From Lentzea cavernae (GTDB taxonomy: Bacteria > Actinomycetota > Actinomycetes > Mycobacteriales > Pseudonocardiaceae), in contig NZ_BNAR01000002.1 in the NCBI RefSeq assembly GCF_014653695.1, positions 620,001 through 684,000 on the forward strand: a stretch of 64,000 nucleotides of DNA, given 5' to 3'. The position numbers were made by a program, and so were the translations under genes. Below the pieces are notes generated by a model. That model did not search any database and was not told where the DNA came from. It saw nothing but the letters and a program-made list of their open reading frames with translations. Numbering within the stretch: the first letter of the stretch is position 1; each line of letters starts with the position of its first letter. This document shows positions 8,467 to 15,423 of this stretch, in pieces.

Positions 8467-8835
8467 ATGTCACAGACCATGCCGGACTGGAGCGTGCTCG
8501 CCGCCACCTGCCCGTCCCGCACGAGCCTGGCGCGCATCGCGAACAAGTGGACGGCCATGGCGGTGTCGGTTCTGGGCAACGAGCGCCTGCGGTTCGGCGA
8601 CCTCAGGGCGCGGCTCGACGGCATCAGCGGCAAGGTGCTGACCGAGACGTTGCGGGACCTCGAACGCGACGGGCTCGTCACGCGGCACGTGTTCGCGGAG
8701 GTGCCGCCGCGGGTCGAGTACGAGCTGACGGAGCTCGGCTTCACGTTGCACGAGCCGCTGCTCGCGCTGTGCCGGTGGGCGGAGGACCACATCGCCGAGG
8801 TGCTCGTGAACCGCGAGACCTACGACGCCCGCTGA
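8467..8835 (+). CDS. HxlR-family winged-helix regulator
   Basis: A 122-residue one-domain regulator. The pattern CPSRTSLARIANKWTAMAVSVLGNERLRFGDLRARLDGISGKVLTETLRDLERDGLVTR matches the HxlR DNA-binding domain, with a single N-terminal Cys at the position often used for redox or electrophile sensing. It is divergent from the SnoaL-like gene and probably controls it through the GTAACCAAT repeats. Its 3' end overlaps by 16 bases the end of the convergent FAD monooxygenase gene. ATG 8467 is the first start giving the usual family length. Confidence 0.92.
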   Translation: MSQTMPDWSVLAATCPSRTSLARIANKWTAMAVSVLGNERLRFGDLRARLDGISGKVLTETLRDLERDGLVTRHVFAEVPPRVEYELTELGFTLHEPLLALCRWAEDHIAEVLVNRETYDAR

Positions 8836-9986
8836 CTCGTGAGCACCCCGTCGACGTCCGGCGCGACCGAGGAGCGGATCAGGTTGCGCACGACCGGTAG
8901 CCCCGAGAGCCGGAACATCATGTCGCGCAAGGAGATCCGCCACGCCGACGCAGGCGCCATCCAGCCGATGAACCGCCGCCCGAACTCCTGGGTGTGCTCG
9001 ACGGCGGGCTTCATCCGCGTCTGGTAGCGGGCGAAAGCACCGTCGAAGCCCGCCGAGATCTCCTCCACCAGCACGTGGGCGCCCGTCATCGCGAGCGATG
9101 CCCCGTGACCGGCGAACAGCGAGACGGCACCGCACGCGTCACCGACGAGGACCACCTTGCCGCGATGCCACACCACCATGTCCACTTGGGACACCTCGTC
9201 GTAGTAGACGTCCTCCGGCACAACGGAGAGCAACGACGGCGCCACCCAGCCGAGGTCGCCGAACCGTGCGCGCAAGGCGGCCGCCGGGTCGGAGGGCAGC
9301 TCCGCGGAATCGGACCGGTGGAGCATCAGCGCGGCCGTCGAACCGCCCCGCACGGCGTAGCAGCCGATCATCCGCCCGGGCACGGTCAGCAGTTGGTACC
9401 GGTACCCGATCCGGGCGCTCAACGCGGCGTCCCGCACGGTGAACGCCGCCGTGTGGTGCCCCAGGTACCGCACGAACGACTCCGGCGGTCCGAACACCAG
9501 CTCCCGCACCCGCGAGTGCACGCCGTCGGCACCCACGACCAGGTCGAACTCGCCGGAAGAGCCGTCCGAGAACGTCACCAGGCCGTCATCGACAGCGGAC
9601 ACCGCGGTGCCGTACCGGATCGGCGCCCTCACGTCGTCGCGGATCGCGGAAGCCAGGTCTCCGCGCAACAGGCTGATCACCCCGTCCGCGACCGCTTCGT
9701 AGGCGGCGGTGGAGATCTCACCGCGCCGCTGGCCACGCGAGTCCACGCTGGTCACCGACGAGATCGGCGCCCGCCGCCGTTCCAACGCCGGCAGCAGGCC
9801 CATCCGCCGCGCCACCTCGTGGCCCGGCCCGAAGAAGTCGATCATGTAGCCGCCCTCGCGGAACGACGGCGCCTTCTCCACGACCAGGACGTCCCACCCG
9901 GCGCGCTCCAGCCACCACGCGGACGCGAGTCCGGCGATTCCCGCTCCGACGACCACCGCACGATGTTGGGCATTCGACTTGGGCAT
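8820..9986 (-). CDS. FAD-dependent monooxygenase (PHBH-type)
   Basis: A 388-residue flavoprotein hydroxylase. It has the dinucleotide-binding motif VVVGAGIAGLASAWWL at residues 11-26, the DG motif in VVGADGVHSRVR, and the GD motif in KVVLVGDACGAVSLFAGHGASLAMTGAHVL. These are the three hallmarks of p-hydroxybenzoate hydroxylase-like enzymes that use NAD(P)H and O2 on aromatic or polyketide substrates. The FGPGHEVARRMGLLPAL segment resembles tetracycline-degrading and rifampicin-type monooxygenases, so drug inactivation is possible but unproven. The ATG is embedded in a perfect 16-bp palindrome. Confidence 0.92.
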   Translation of the reverse strand: MPKSNAQHRAVVVGAGIAGLASAWWLERAGWDVLVVEKAPSFREGGYMIDFFGPGHEVARRMGLLPALERRRAPISSVTSVDSRGQRRGEISTAAYEAVADGVISLLRGDLASAIRDDVRAPIRYGTAVSAVDDGLVTFSDGSSGEFDLVVGADGVHSRVRELVFGPPESFVRYLGHHTAAFTVRDAALSARIGYRYQLLTVPGRMIGCYAVRGGSTAALMLHRSDSAELPSDPAAALRARFGDLGWVAPSLLSVVPEDVYYDEVSQVDMVVWHRGKVVLVGDACGAVSLFAGHGASLAMTGAHVLVEEISAGFDGAFARYQTRMKPAVEHTQEFGRRFIGWMAPASAWRISLRDMMFRLSGLPVVRNLIRSSVAPDVDGVLTSQRAS

Positions 9987-9994
9987 ATGCCCAA
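9979..9994. promoter_or_regulatory. 16-bp perfect palindrome at the monooxygenase start
   Basis: TTGGGCATATGCCCAA spans the start codon of the FAD monooxygenase. A further half-site, TTGGGCAT at 9966-9973, lies just inside the gene. Position and symmetry suggest a repressor operator, or a leaderless promoter region, for the monooxygenase. The cognate regulator is unknown; the MarR protein at 10861 is the nearest unassigned candidate. Confidence 0.5.
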
Positions 9995-10001
9995 CCTAGC
10001 A

Positions 10002-10766
10002 CTACGGGTGCATCTTCCTGCTGCTCCGCCCGCTGGTCCAGAACCACAGACCGGCCACGACCAGGGCGAGCACGCCCAGCCCGACGGCTCCGTCGGAGAG
10101 GCCTTCCTCCTGCTGCCGCGGCTGCGCGTACTGGGCATTCGGCTGCGGCACAGCGGCAGGAGTGGTGGGCGCGATCGAGGACGGCTGCGCGACGAGGGCC
10201 AGCGGAATCGCCTCGGTGTCGCCGAAGTCGACGACCTTGGTGGCCTCGAGCACGGTCATGTGGTCGAGCACGGTGTCCATGCAGACCTTGGCGTAGTCGC
10301 GGATCGCGGTGTTGCGCGTCCCGGTCCGCACGGAGGCCAGGAACTTGTAGACCACGCCGTGCGCCGCCCGCAGCCGGTTCGCGAACACGCGGTCGAACTC
10401 GGGACTGCGCGCGGGCGCGGCCTGCATCTCGTCCAGCCACCCCTGCTGCGCCTCGTTGGGCTGCGTGGGCAGCTGCACGCCGAACGTGCGGGCGAGCTCG
10501 ACGGTCCGCCGGTCCAGGTCGGCGTGGCCCTCGATGAGGTGCCGCCCGGCCTCCTGCACCAGGGGGTTCGACGACTTCTCGAGCCCCATCCGCCCGGCAG
10601 GTCCCTCCCACAGCCCCGCGAGCGCCACCTTCTGCAGCAGGTCGCGTCCCGCCGGACCCATCGGCCCGAACTGGGTCTGCACGTAGTCGGGCCCCAGGTC
10701 CTGTTGCGCGAGCGCGGGTGGCGCTCCGGCCAACAACGCAAGCATCGCCACGAGGAGTATCCGCAT
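10002..10766 (-). CDS. Exported DUF4142 protein with C-terminal membrane anchor
   Basis: A 254-residue protein with a signal peptide (MRILLVAMLALLAGAPPALAQQ) and a helical DUF4142 region from about residue 45 to 175 (LQKVALAGLWEGPAGRMG, LIEGHADLDRRTVELA, FLASVRTGTRNTAIRDYA). The family is ferritin-like by fold and has no settled function. A Pro/Gln-rich linker leads to one transmembrane helix (GAVGLGVLALVVAGLWFW) and a basic tail, so it should be tethered outside the membrane. ATG 10766 starts at the signal peptide; GTG 10808 would add 14 residues and is possible. It is divergent from a MarR regulator. Confidence 0.8.
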   Translation of the reverse strand: MRILLVAMLALLAGAPPALAQQDLGPDYVQTQFGPMGPAGRDLLQKVALAGLWEGPAGRMGLEKSSNPLVQEAGRHLIEGHADLDRRTVELARTFGVQLPTQPNEAQQGWLDEMQAAPARSPEFDRVFANRLRAAHGVVYKFLASVRTGTRNTAIRDYAKVCMDTVLDHMTVLEATKVVDFGDTEAIPLALVAQPSSIAPTTPAAVPQPNAQYAQPRQQEEGLSDGAVGLGVLALVVAGLWFWTSGRSSRKMHP

Positions 10767-10860
10767 GCCGAGAGGTACGGACAGACCCCGACGCACCGAC
10801 CGTTGCACACTGCAATGTTTATCGTTTCGTTACCGAAGGCGGGCCCTGTAGAACTGGGGA

Positions 10861-11349
10861 GTGAGCGATGTCGACGACCTGACCGACGCGGTCCTCACCG
10901 CGTCCCGCCTGCTGGTAGCCGTGTCGGCGCGGTCGCTCGCGGCCGTCGAGGAGACGCTCACGCTGCCGCAGCTCAGGATGGTCGTGCTGCTCGACAGCCG
11001 CGGCCCGATGAGCCTCACCGCGCTCGCCGACCTCCTGGAGGTCAACCCGTCCACGGCCAAGCGCATGATCGACCGGCTGATCACGTCCGGCATGGTCGAC
11101 CGCGCGCCGAACCCCGTCACGAAACGCGAGGTCGTGGTCGTGGCGAGCGAAGAGGGCAGCCGGGTCGTGACGGAGGTGATGGCCCGCCGCCGCGTGGAGA
11201 TCAGCACGATCGTCGCGCGCATGCCGGAGCACCTGCGGCACGGACTGGTCGAGGCGCTGACCGCGTTCGCCGAGGCCGGTGGCGAGCCCCGCTGGTCAGC
11301 CCGCGACGAGGCGCCGGAACGGGCCCGCGACCGCGCGGAAGTCGACTGA
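10861..11349 (+). CDS. MarR-family regulator
   Basis: A 162-residue winged-helix regulator. The DNA-binding core is LTALADLLEVNPSTAKRMIDRLITSGMVDRAPNPVTKREVVVVASEEG, with the wing at TKREVVV. The GTG start follows a clear intergenic gap of about 50-95 bases that it shares with the divergent DUF4142 gene. Its 3' end overlaps the convergent TetR gene by 54 bases, which is a large overlap; the tail RDEAPERARDRAEVD is probably non-conserved. Confidence 0.9.
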   Translation: MSDVDDLTDAVLTASRLLVAVSARSLAAVEETLTLPQLRMVVLLDSRGPMSLTALADLLEVNPSTAKRMIDRLITSGMVDRAPNPVTKREVVVVASEEGSRVVTEVMARRRVEISTIVARMPEHLRHGLVEALTAFAEAGGEPRWSARDEAPERARDRAEVD

Positions 11350-11853
11350 CGGGTCCAGCGCGCGGTGCAGCACCAGCCCGTCGATGGCCGCGCCCAGCAA
11401 CAACGCCACCGCGTCGGCGTCCTGAACGCCCGAGTCCCGCAGCCACCCGGCGATGTGCGCGCGGAAGTCCGCGACCAGCGCCGACAGCCCGGCGCGCAGC
11501 TCCGGCAGCCGGTGCGCGGCCAGGAACGCCTCGGCCAGCAGCAACGACTCGGGGGCCGCGCCGGTGAAGCGGGACAGGTCCTCGAAGATCCGCTCGACGC
11601 CCTCGGCCGGCGGCACCGACCGCACCGCCTCCGCCGACTCGGCGAGCATCCGGGCGGCGAACCGCAACGCCGCGGTCGACAGCAGGTCGGACACCGACGA
11701 GAAGTGGTAGTGCACGAGCGCCGCGTTGACGCCCGCCCGTTCCGCGACCAGCCGCGTGGTCACCGCACCCCAGCCGACCTCGCCCACCAGCGCGGCGGCG
11801 GCGTCGATCAGTTGCTCACGGGTGCGGCGGCCGCGGTCGGCTGAGTTGGGCAC
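11296..11853 (-). CDS. TetR-family regulator downstream of SRPBCC gene
   Basis: A 185-residue TetR protein. Its helix-turn-helix is REQLIDAAAALVGEVGWGAVTTRLVAERAGVNAALVHYHFSSVSDLL (residues about 12-58), with an all-helical C-terminal ligand domain. It follows the SRPBCC gene by 45 bases on the same strand, so the two are likely one transcript. Twin GCAAC-type palindromes upstream of the SRPBCC gene are candidate autoregulatory operators. Confidence 0.9.
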   Translation of the reverse strand: MPNSADRGRRTREQLIDAAAALVGEVGWGAVTTRLVAERAGVNAALVHYHFSSVSDLLSTAALRFAARMLAESAEAVRSVPPAEGVERIFEDLSRFTGAAPESLLLAEAFLAAHRLPELRAGLSALVADFRAHIAGWLRDSGVQDADAVALLLGAAIDGLVLHRALDPSVDFRAVAGPFRRLVAG

Positions 11854-11898
11854 GCGCTCAACCTAGTGGCGTGGCGCGGAACGCCGGCGGGGTGCCAC

Positions 11899-12327
11899 TC
11901 AGCTCTCGGCCCTCTTCGCGAACGCGTCGAGCACCTCGGGCCAGCCGCCCGTGTTGTCGCGGTGCGCCTTCGCGCGCAGCTCGTCCGAGCCCGCGAGCCG
12001 CGAGAACCCGCTCTCCACCACCTTCAGCCGGGTCGCGGACCCCTCGGGCGCGAGGGTGAACTCGACCAGCGTCGTGTTGTCCGCGCCCAGCTCCTGCCCC
12101 TCGAACGCGCTGGCCCAGCGGTAGGACACGTAGGTCTGCGGCGTCACGGTCTCGACCCGCACCGGGAAGTCGCCGTACTCCTCGTTCCTGCAGAGGGTGG
12201 TCTCCCCCTCGACCGCGGTGCCGGACGGCTGCGAGGCCACCCAGAACCCCGGCTCGGTCACCAGCTGCCAGACCCGCTGAAGCGGTGCTTCGATCACGGT
12301 CTCGCGTTCGATCCGGTCCACGCTCAC
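11899..12327 (-). CDS. SRPBCC (START-like) family protein
   Basis: A 142-residue cavity-forming protein. It opens with SVDRIERETVIEAPLQRVWQLVTEPGFW, the classic polyketide cyclase/AHSA1-type N-terminus, and continues with a beta-grasp pattern ending TTLVEFTLAPEGSATRLKVVESGF. Such proteins bind or cyclise hydrophobic ligands. GTG 12327 is chosen because GGGAG lies about 6 bases upstream; the frame is open further but runs through the operator palindromes. The ligand is unknown. Confidence 0.86.
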   Translation of the reverse strand: MSVDRIERETVIEAPLQRVWQLVTEPGFWVASQPSGTAVEGETTLCRNEEYGDFPVRVETVTPQTYVSYRWASAFEGQELGADNTTLVEFTLAPEGSATRLKVVESGFSRLAGSDELRAKAHRDNTGGWPEVLDAFAKRAES

Positions 12328-12352
12328 GACAACTCCCAGGTCCGCCAATAAG

Positions 12353-12403
12353 TGCAACCCCAGAGTTGCACATCCCCCCGAGGATGCGCAACCCCAGGGT
12401 TGC
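12353..12403. promoter_or_regulatory. Twin palindromic operators upstream of SRPBCC-TetR operon
   Basis: TGCAACCCCAGAGTTGCA (12353-12370) and GCAACCCCAGGGTTGC (12388-12403) are two copies of the same inverted repeat with centres 34 bases apart, about three helical turns. They lie just upstream of the SRPBCC start. Their form (GCAAC arms, 6-bp spacer) fits dimeric TetR operators, and a TetR gene is in the operon. Confidence 0.6.
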
Positions 12404-12439
12404 ATGTCTCTCCCGCGCCCCGAATCGGCGGAAGAAGGT

Positions 12440-13489
12440 CTACCGGGCGCCCAGCGAGTCGACGACCTTGGTCGTCACCGCCGACGAGGTGCGGACGGTC
12501 CCCTTCTCGAGGCCGCCCCGATCCGCGGGCAGGTCCTCGGCGACGGTCGCCCGGCTGCCGATGTAGTCACCGTTGCCCGGGTCGATGATGATCTCCTTGA
12601 AGTCGTCGAAGTGCTTCAGGCCGAGCGCGACGCCCTCCTTGCCGTCGAGGTTGGCCCTCTTGTCGGTGACGACCAGCCCGGGCAGCAGGGCGATGGCGCG
12701 GAAGAGGGTCGCGCGCACCTCGGCCGGGTACTGCCCCGAGTTCAGTGCTGCACCCGCCTCCACGAGCGCGCCCGAGTCCCCGGACTGACCGGCGTCCTTG
12801 AGCTTCGCCAGCAGGGCCGCCGGGTCCTTCGGCAGCGCCGCGATGAACTCCGGCGTGGGGTTGGAGAACTTGGCGTCCGTGCACCGGTCCGGCTGTCCCG
12901 CGGCGAAGTAGGAGTAGTTGCCGCAGTCGCCGCGGAACTCCTGGCCGTCCTTGAACGACGTGCCGGGCTCCGGCCGGCCGGACCCCTCGTGCCCCTTCAG
13001 CCACTCCACCGAGTTGATCTTGTTCCGGAACAGCCACTCTCCTCGGCGGTCGGCGGGGATCCACTCCTCCTGGGTCAGGTCGGTGCTCGACGCCTCCCCC
13101 GACCCGAGCTCCACGGAGATGCCCTCGTAGCGGCTGCGCACGTAGCGGAACTGGCCGGGCCCGACGGGACGTTCGACCACGCGGGAGGCGAGGTCGGCGG
13201 CCTTGACCAGCTCCTCGGCGGCGGTGGCCGAGGAGCCGCCACCGTCGAAGGTCGACGCGGCGAGCGCGGCACCGGTCAGCACAGCGACGGCGGCCGCGGC
13301 GGCGAGCCAGCGGGTGCGGCGGCGCGGCCGGTGCCCGACCGCGACCGGATGGGCGGCGCGGTCCTTCAGCGACGCGGCCAGGGCGGCCTTGCCGGCGGCG
13401 ACGTCGAAGCGGACGGGCTCGTCGCCGGCACGCGAGAGGGCGGCGTCGAGCACTCGGTCGAGGGTCTCGGGCTGGGTCGGCTCAGACAT
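12440..13489 (-). CDS. CU044_5270-type membrane protein, probable anti-sigma partner
   Basis: A 349-residue protein with a cytoplasmic N-terminus of about 60 residues (MSEPTQPETLDRVLDAALSR), one transmembrane helix (TRWLAAAAAVAVLTGAALAAS, about residues 58-78) and a large extracytoplasmic domain (AAEELVKAADLASRVVERPVGPGQFRYVRSRY). This is the CU044_5270 layout seen in actinobacteria beside ECF sigma genes. Its start overlaps the sigma gene's end by 8 bases, so they are translationally coupled. A role in holding or tuning the sigma factor in response to envelope signals is likely by context, not by motif. Confidence 0.85.
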   Translation of the reverse strand: MSEPTQPETLDRVLDAALSRAGDEPVRFDVAAGKAALAASLKDRAAHPVAVGHRPRRRTRWLAAAAAVAVLTGAALAASTFDGGGSSATAAEELVKAADLASRVVERPVGPGQFRYVRSRYEGISVELGSGEASSTDLTQEEWIPADRRGEWLFRNKINSVEWLKGHEGSGRPEPGTSFKDGQEFRGDCGNYSYFAAGQPDRCTDAKFSNPTPEFIAALPKDPAALLAKLKDAGQSGDSGALVEAGAALNSGQYPAEVRATLFRAIALLPGLVVTDKRANLDGKEGVALGLKHFDDFKEIIIDPGNGDYIGSRATVAEDLPADRGGLEKGTVRTSSAVTTKVVDSLGAR

Positions 13490-14126
13490 GGCTGTCCTCG
13501 GTGAAGTCGTGGGCGGTGGCGGCGAGACGGGTGCGCAGCCGGGCGCGGCCGCAGTGCAACCTGGTGCGGACGGTGGCGACGGGCACGTCGAGCGCCGTCG
13601 CGATCTCCGCCGGGCTGAAGTCCGCCCAGGCGTGCAGCAGGAGCACTTCGCGTTCCTCGATCCGCAGCTCGGCGAGCCACGCGGTGAGCTGTCCGGCGAG
13701 CACACCGGCGTCAGTCGCCGCGCTCACCCGGTCGCCGATGTCGGCCTCGTCGGTGCGGGCCGCGTGTTCCTTGCTCCACGCCCGCAGCTTGCGTTCCTCG
13801 GCGCGAACGTGGCCGCGCAGCAGGTTCGTCGCCACGCCGTAGAGCCACGCACGCACCGAATCGGCGTCATAGGGCTGCCCGGCGCGCTGGTCCCACAGCA
13901 CGAGGAACGACTCGGAGACCACGTCCTGCGCGGTGTCGGGACCGACCCGCCTCGCGACGTAGCGGTGCAGCCGCTCCGCCGTCGACTCGTAGAGCTCCAG
14001 CAGCGCGGCCTCGTCCAGCACGGCCGCCGCCACTTCTGGTGTCAGCGCCACCGGCGCCGCTTGGGTTCGCACAGACCTACCTGGACGCAGCCACCGGGAG
14101 CGTTCCCGCCGTGTGCTCACCGCCAC
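13482..14126 (-). CDS. ECF-type RNA polymerase sigma factor
   Basis: A 214-residue sigma-70 family protein with region 2 (LYESTAERLHRYVARRVGPDTAQDVVSESFLVLWDQ, about residues 45-85) and region 4 (LAELRIEEREVLLLHAWADFSPAEIATALDVPVATVRTRLHCGRARLR, about 150-200). There is no region 1.1 or 3, which marks it as an extracytoplasmic-function sigma. The N-terminal ~30 residues are not conserved, so GTG 14126 may be too far upstream. It lies 16 bases after the GNAT gene on the same strand and is coupled to its putative anti-sigma. Confidence 0.92.
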   Translation of the reverse strand: MAVSTRRERSRWLRPGRSVRTQAAPVALTPEVAAAVLDEAALLELYESTAERLHRYVARRVGPDTAQDVVSESFLVLWDQRAGQPYDADSVRAWLYGVATNLLRGHVRAEERKLRAWSKEHAARTDEADIGDRVSAATDAGVLAGQLTAWLAELRIEEREVLLLHAWADFSPAEIATALDVPVATVRTRLHCGRARLRTRLAATAHDFTEDSHV

Positions 14127-14142
14127 ATCGTCGGGGACCCGG

Positions 14143-14706
14143 TCAGATCTCGCGCGGGAAGGGGTGCCGGGCCGCGAACTCCGCGGCCGTCATCCCGAAC
14201 AGCACCACGTCGTGGTGGCGTCCGGCGAAGAACTCGTGGTCGCGCAGCCTGCCCTCCTCGGTGAAGCCGAGCTTGCGGTGCAACGCGATCGAGGCGTCGT
14301 TGAACCCCCACACGCTCGCCTCGCACTTGTGGAACCGCCGCTCGCCGAACATGAAGCCCAGCAGCAGCCGCACCGCCTCCGTCGCGTAGCCGCGTCCTTT
14401 GTGGGCGGTGCCGATCGCGACCCCGTACAGGAACCGGCCCGCGCGGTGGTCGGTCTCGCTGGTCGTCACCATCCCGGCCACCGCGCCGTCGGCCAGCGAC
14501 TCGACGGCGAGCAGCAGCCTGTCGTCCTGCTCCTTCACCGCCGTCTTCTGCGCCCACTCCCGTTGGGCGGCAGCGGATCGCGGCGGGTGGATCCGGTCCA
14601 TGCGGCGCATGTCGTCCGTGTTCTCGTCGAACCGGTGGAAGGCCTCCCAGTCCTCCGGTTCGACGCCGCGCAGCCGCACGAGTTCTCCTAACCAGGCAGA
14701 GGTCAT
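14143..14706 (-). CDS. GNAT family N-acetyltransferase (RimJ/RimL-like)
   Basis: A 187-residue acetyltransferase using acetyl-CoA. Its core is GVAIGTAHKGRGYATEAVRLLLGFMFGERRFHKCEASVWGFNDASIALHRKLGFTEEGRLRD, which holds motif A (R-G-x-G-x-A-T, as KGRGYAT) and the motif B segment typical of RimJ/RimL-type enzymes that modify amino groups of proteins or small molecules. ATG 14706 is divergent from lexA. It may head a GNAT-sigma-antisigma transcript. The substrate is unknown. Confidence 0.9.
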   Translation of the reverse strand: MTSAWLGELVRLRGVEPEDWEAFHRFDENTDDMRRMDRIHPPRSAAAQREWAQKTAVKEQDDRLLLAVESLADGAVAGMVTTSETDHRAGRFLYGVAIGTAHKGRGYATEAVRLLLGFMFGERRFHKCEASVWGFNDASIALHRKLGFTEEGRLRDHEFFAGRHHDVVLFGMTAAEFAARHPFPREI

Positions 14707-14751
14707 CTCATGATCGAACGACCACCCGATCGTGTCTGGCAAGGGAATTAC

Positions 14752-14763
14752 TACTATCGACCG
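14752..14763 (+). promoter_or_regulatory. Probable leaderless promoter (-10 element) of the lexA-family gene
   Basis: TACTAT at 14752-14757 is a near-consensus -10 hexamer that ends six bases before ATG 14764. This spacing places the transcript start on or next to the start codon, so translation is probably leaderless, which is common in actinomycetes. No convincing LexA SOS box (CGAAC-N4-GTTCG) is visible here; the nearest is a partial CGAACG at 14715-14720. Confidence 0.45.
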
Positions 14764-15423
14764 ATGACCGCCTACGACGATCTCGAACTCGACACGACCG
14801 TGCTGCCGGAACGCCAGCAGAGGATCCTGGTCGCCATTCGTGACTGGGTCGTCGAGCACGGCTACTCCCCCAGCACCCGCGAGATCGGCGAGGCCGTCGG
14901 CCTGAGGTCGTCCTCCAGCGTGTCGAAGCACCTGTCGGCGTTGGAGGACAAGGGTTTCCTCAAGCGCGGCGGCTCGGTGACGCGTCCGATGGACGTGCGG
15001 GTCTTCCTCAGCGGCGCCCCCGTGGCACCGGGTCACGCCTCGGCGGACTCGATCTCGGTGCCCGTGGTCGGCGACATCGCCGCCGGCGCTCCGATCTCCG
15101 CCGTCGAGCACGTGGACGAGGTGCTGCACCTGCCGCGCGGCCTCGTCGGCCGCGGCAGCAACGTGTTCGCGCTGCGCGTGCGCGGCGACTCGATGATCGA
15201 CGCCGCGATCTGCGACGGCGACACGGTCGTCGTGCGGCAGACGCACGAGGCGTACAACGGGCAGATCGTCGCCGCGATGATCGAGGAGGAGGCGACCGTC
15301 AAGGTGTACCAGCGCAAGGGCGGGCACGTGTTCCTCGAGCCGCGCAACGAGGCCTACCCCGTGATCGACGGCGACAAGGCCGTCATCCTCGGCATCGTCG
15401 TGTCGGTGCTGCGCAGCGTTTAG
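14764..15423 (+). CDS. lexA: LexA-family repressor with intact autoproteolysis site
   Basis: A 219-residue repressor: winged helix (residues about 12-75) and S24 peptidase domain. The scissile Ala107-Gly108 is in GDIAAGAPIS, and the catalytic dyad is Ser143 (RGDSMID) and Lys180 (TVKVY), so self-cleavage should work. The DNA-recognition region reads REIGEAVGLRSSSSVSKHLSALEDKGFLKRGG, unlike the [22 protein letters not shown]-type sequence of the housekeeping actinobacterial LexA. It may therefore be a paralogue with different operator specificity. ATG 14764 is preferred to ATG 14710 because family homology starts there and a -10 box lies just upstream. Confidence 0.88.
   Translation: MTAYDDLELDTTVLPERQQRILVAIRDWVVEHGYSPSTREIGEAVGLRSSSSVSKHLSALEDKGFLKRGGSVTRPMDVRVFLSGAPVAPGHASADSISVPVVGDIAAGAPISAVEHVDEVLHLPRGLVGRGSNVFALRVRGDSMIDAAICDGDTVVVRQTHEAYNGQIVAAMIEEEATVKVYQRKGGHVFLEPRNEAYPVIDGDKAVILGIVVSVLRSV

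Noticed and set aside
14707-14763. Possible SOS box before the lexA-family gene
   Set aside because: Only a partial half-site CGAACG is found; the second half at the correct spacing is missing.
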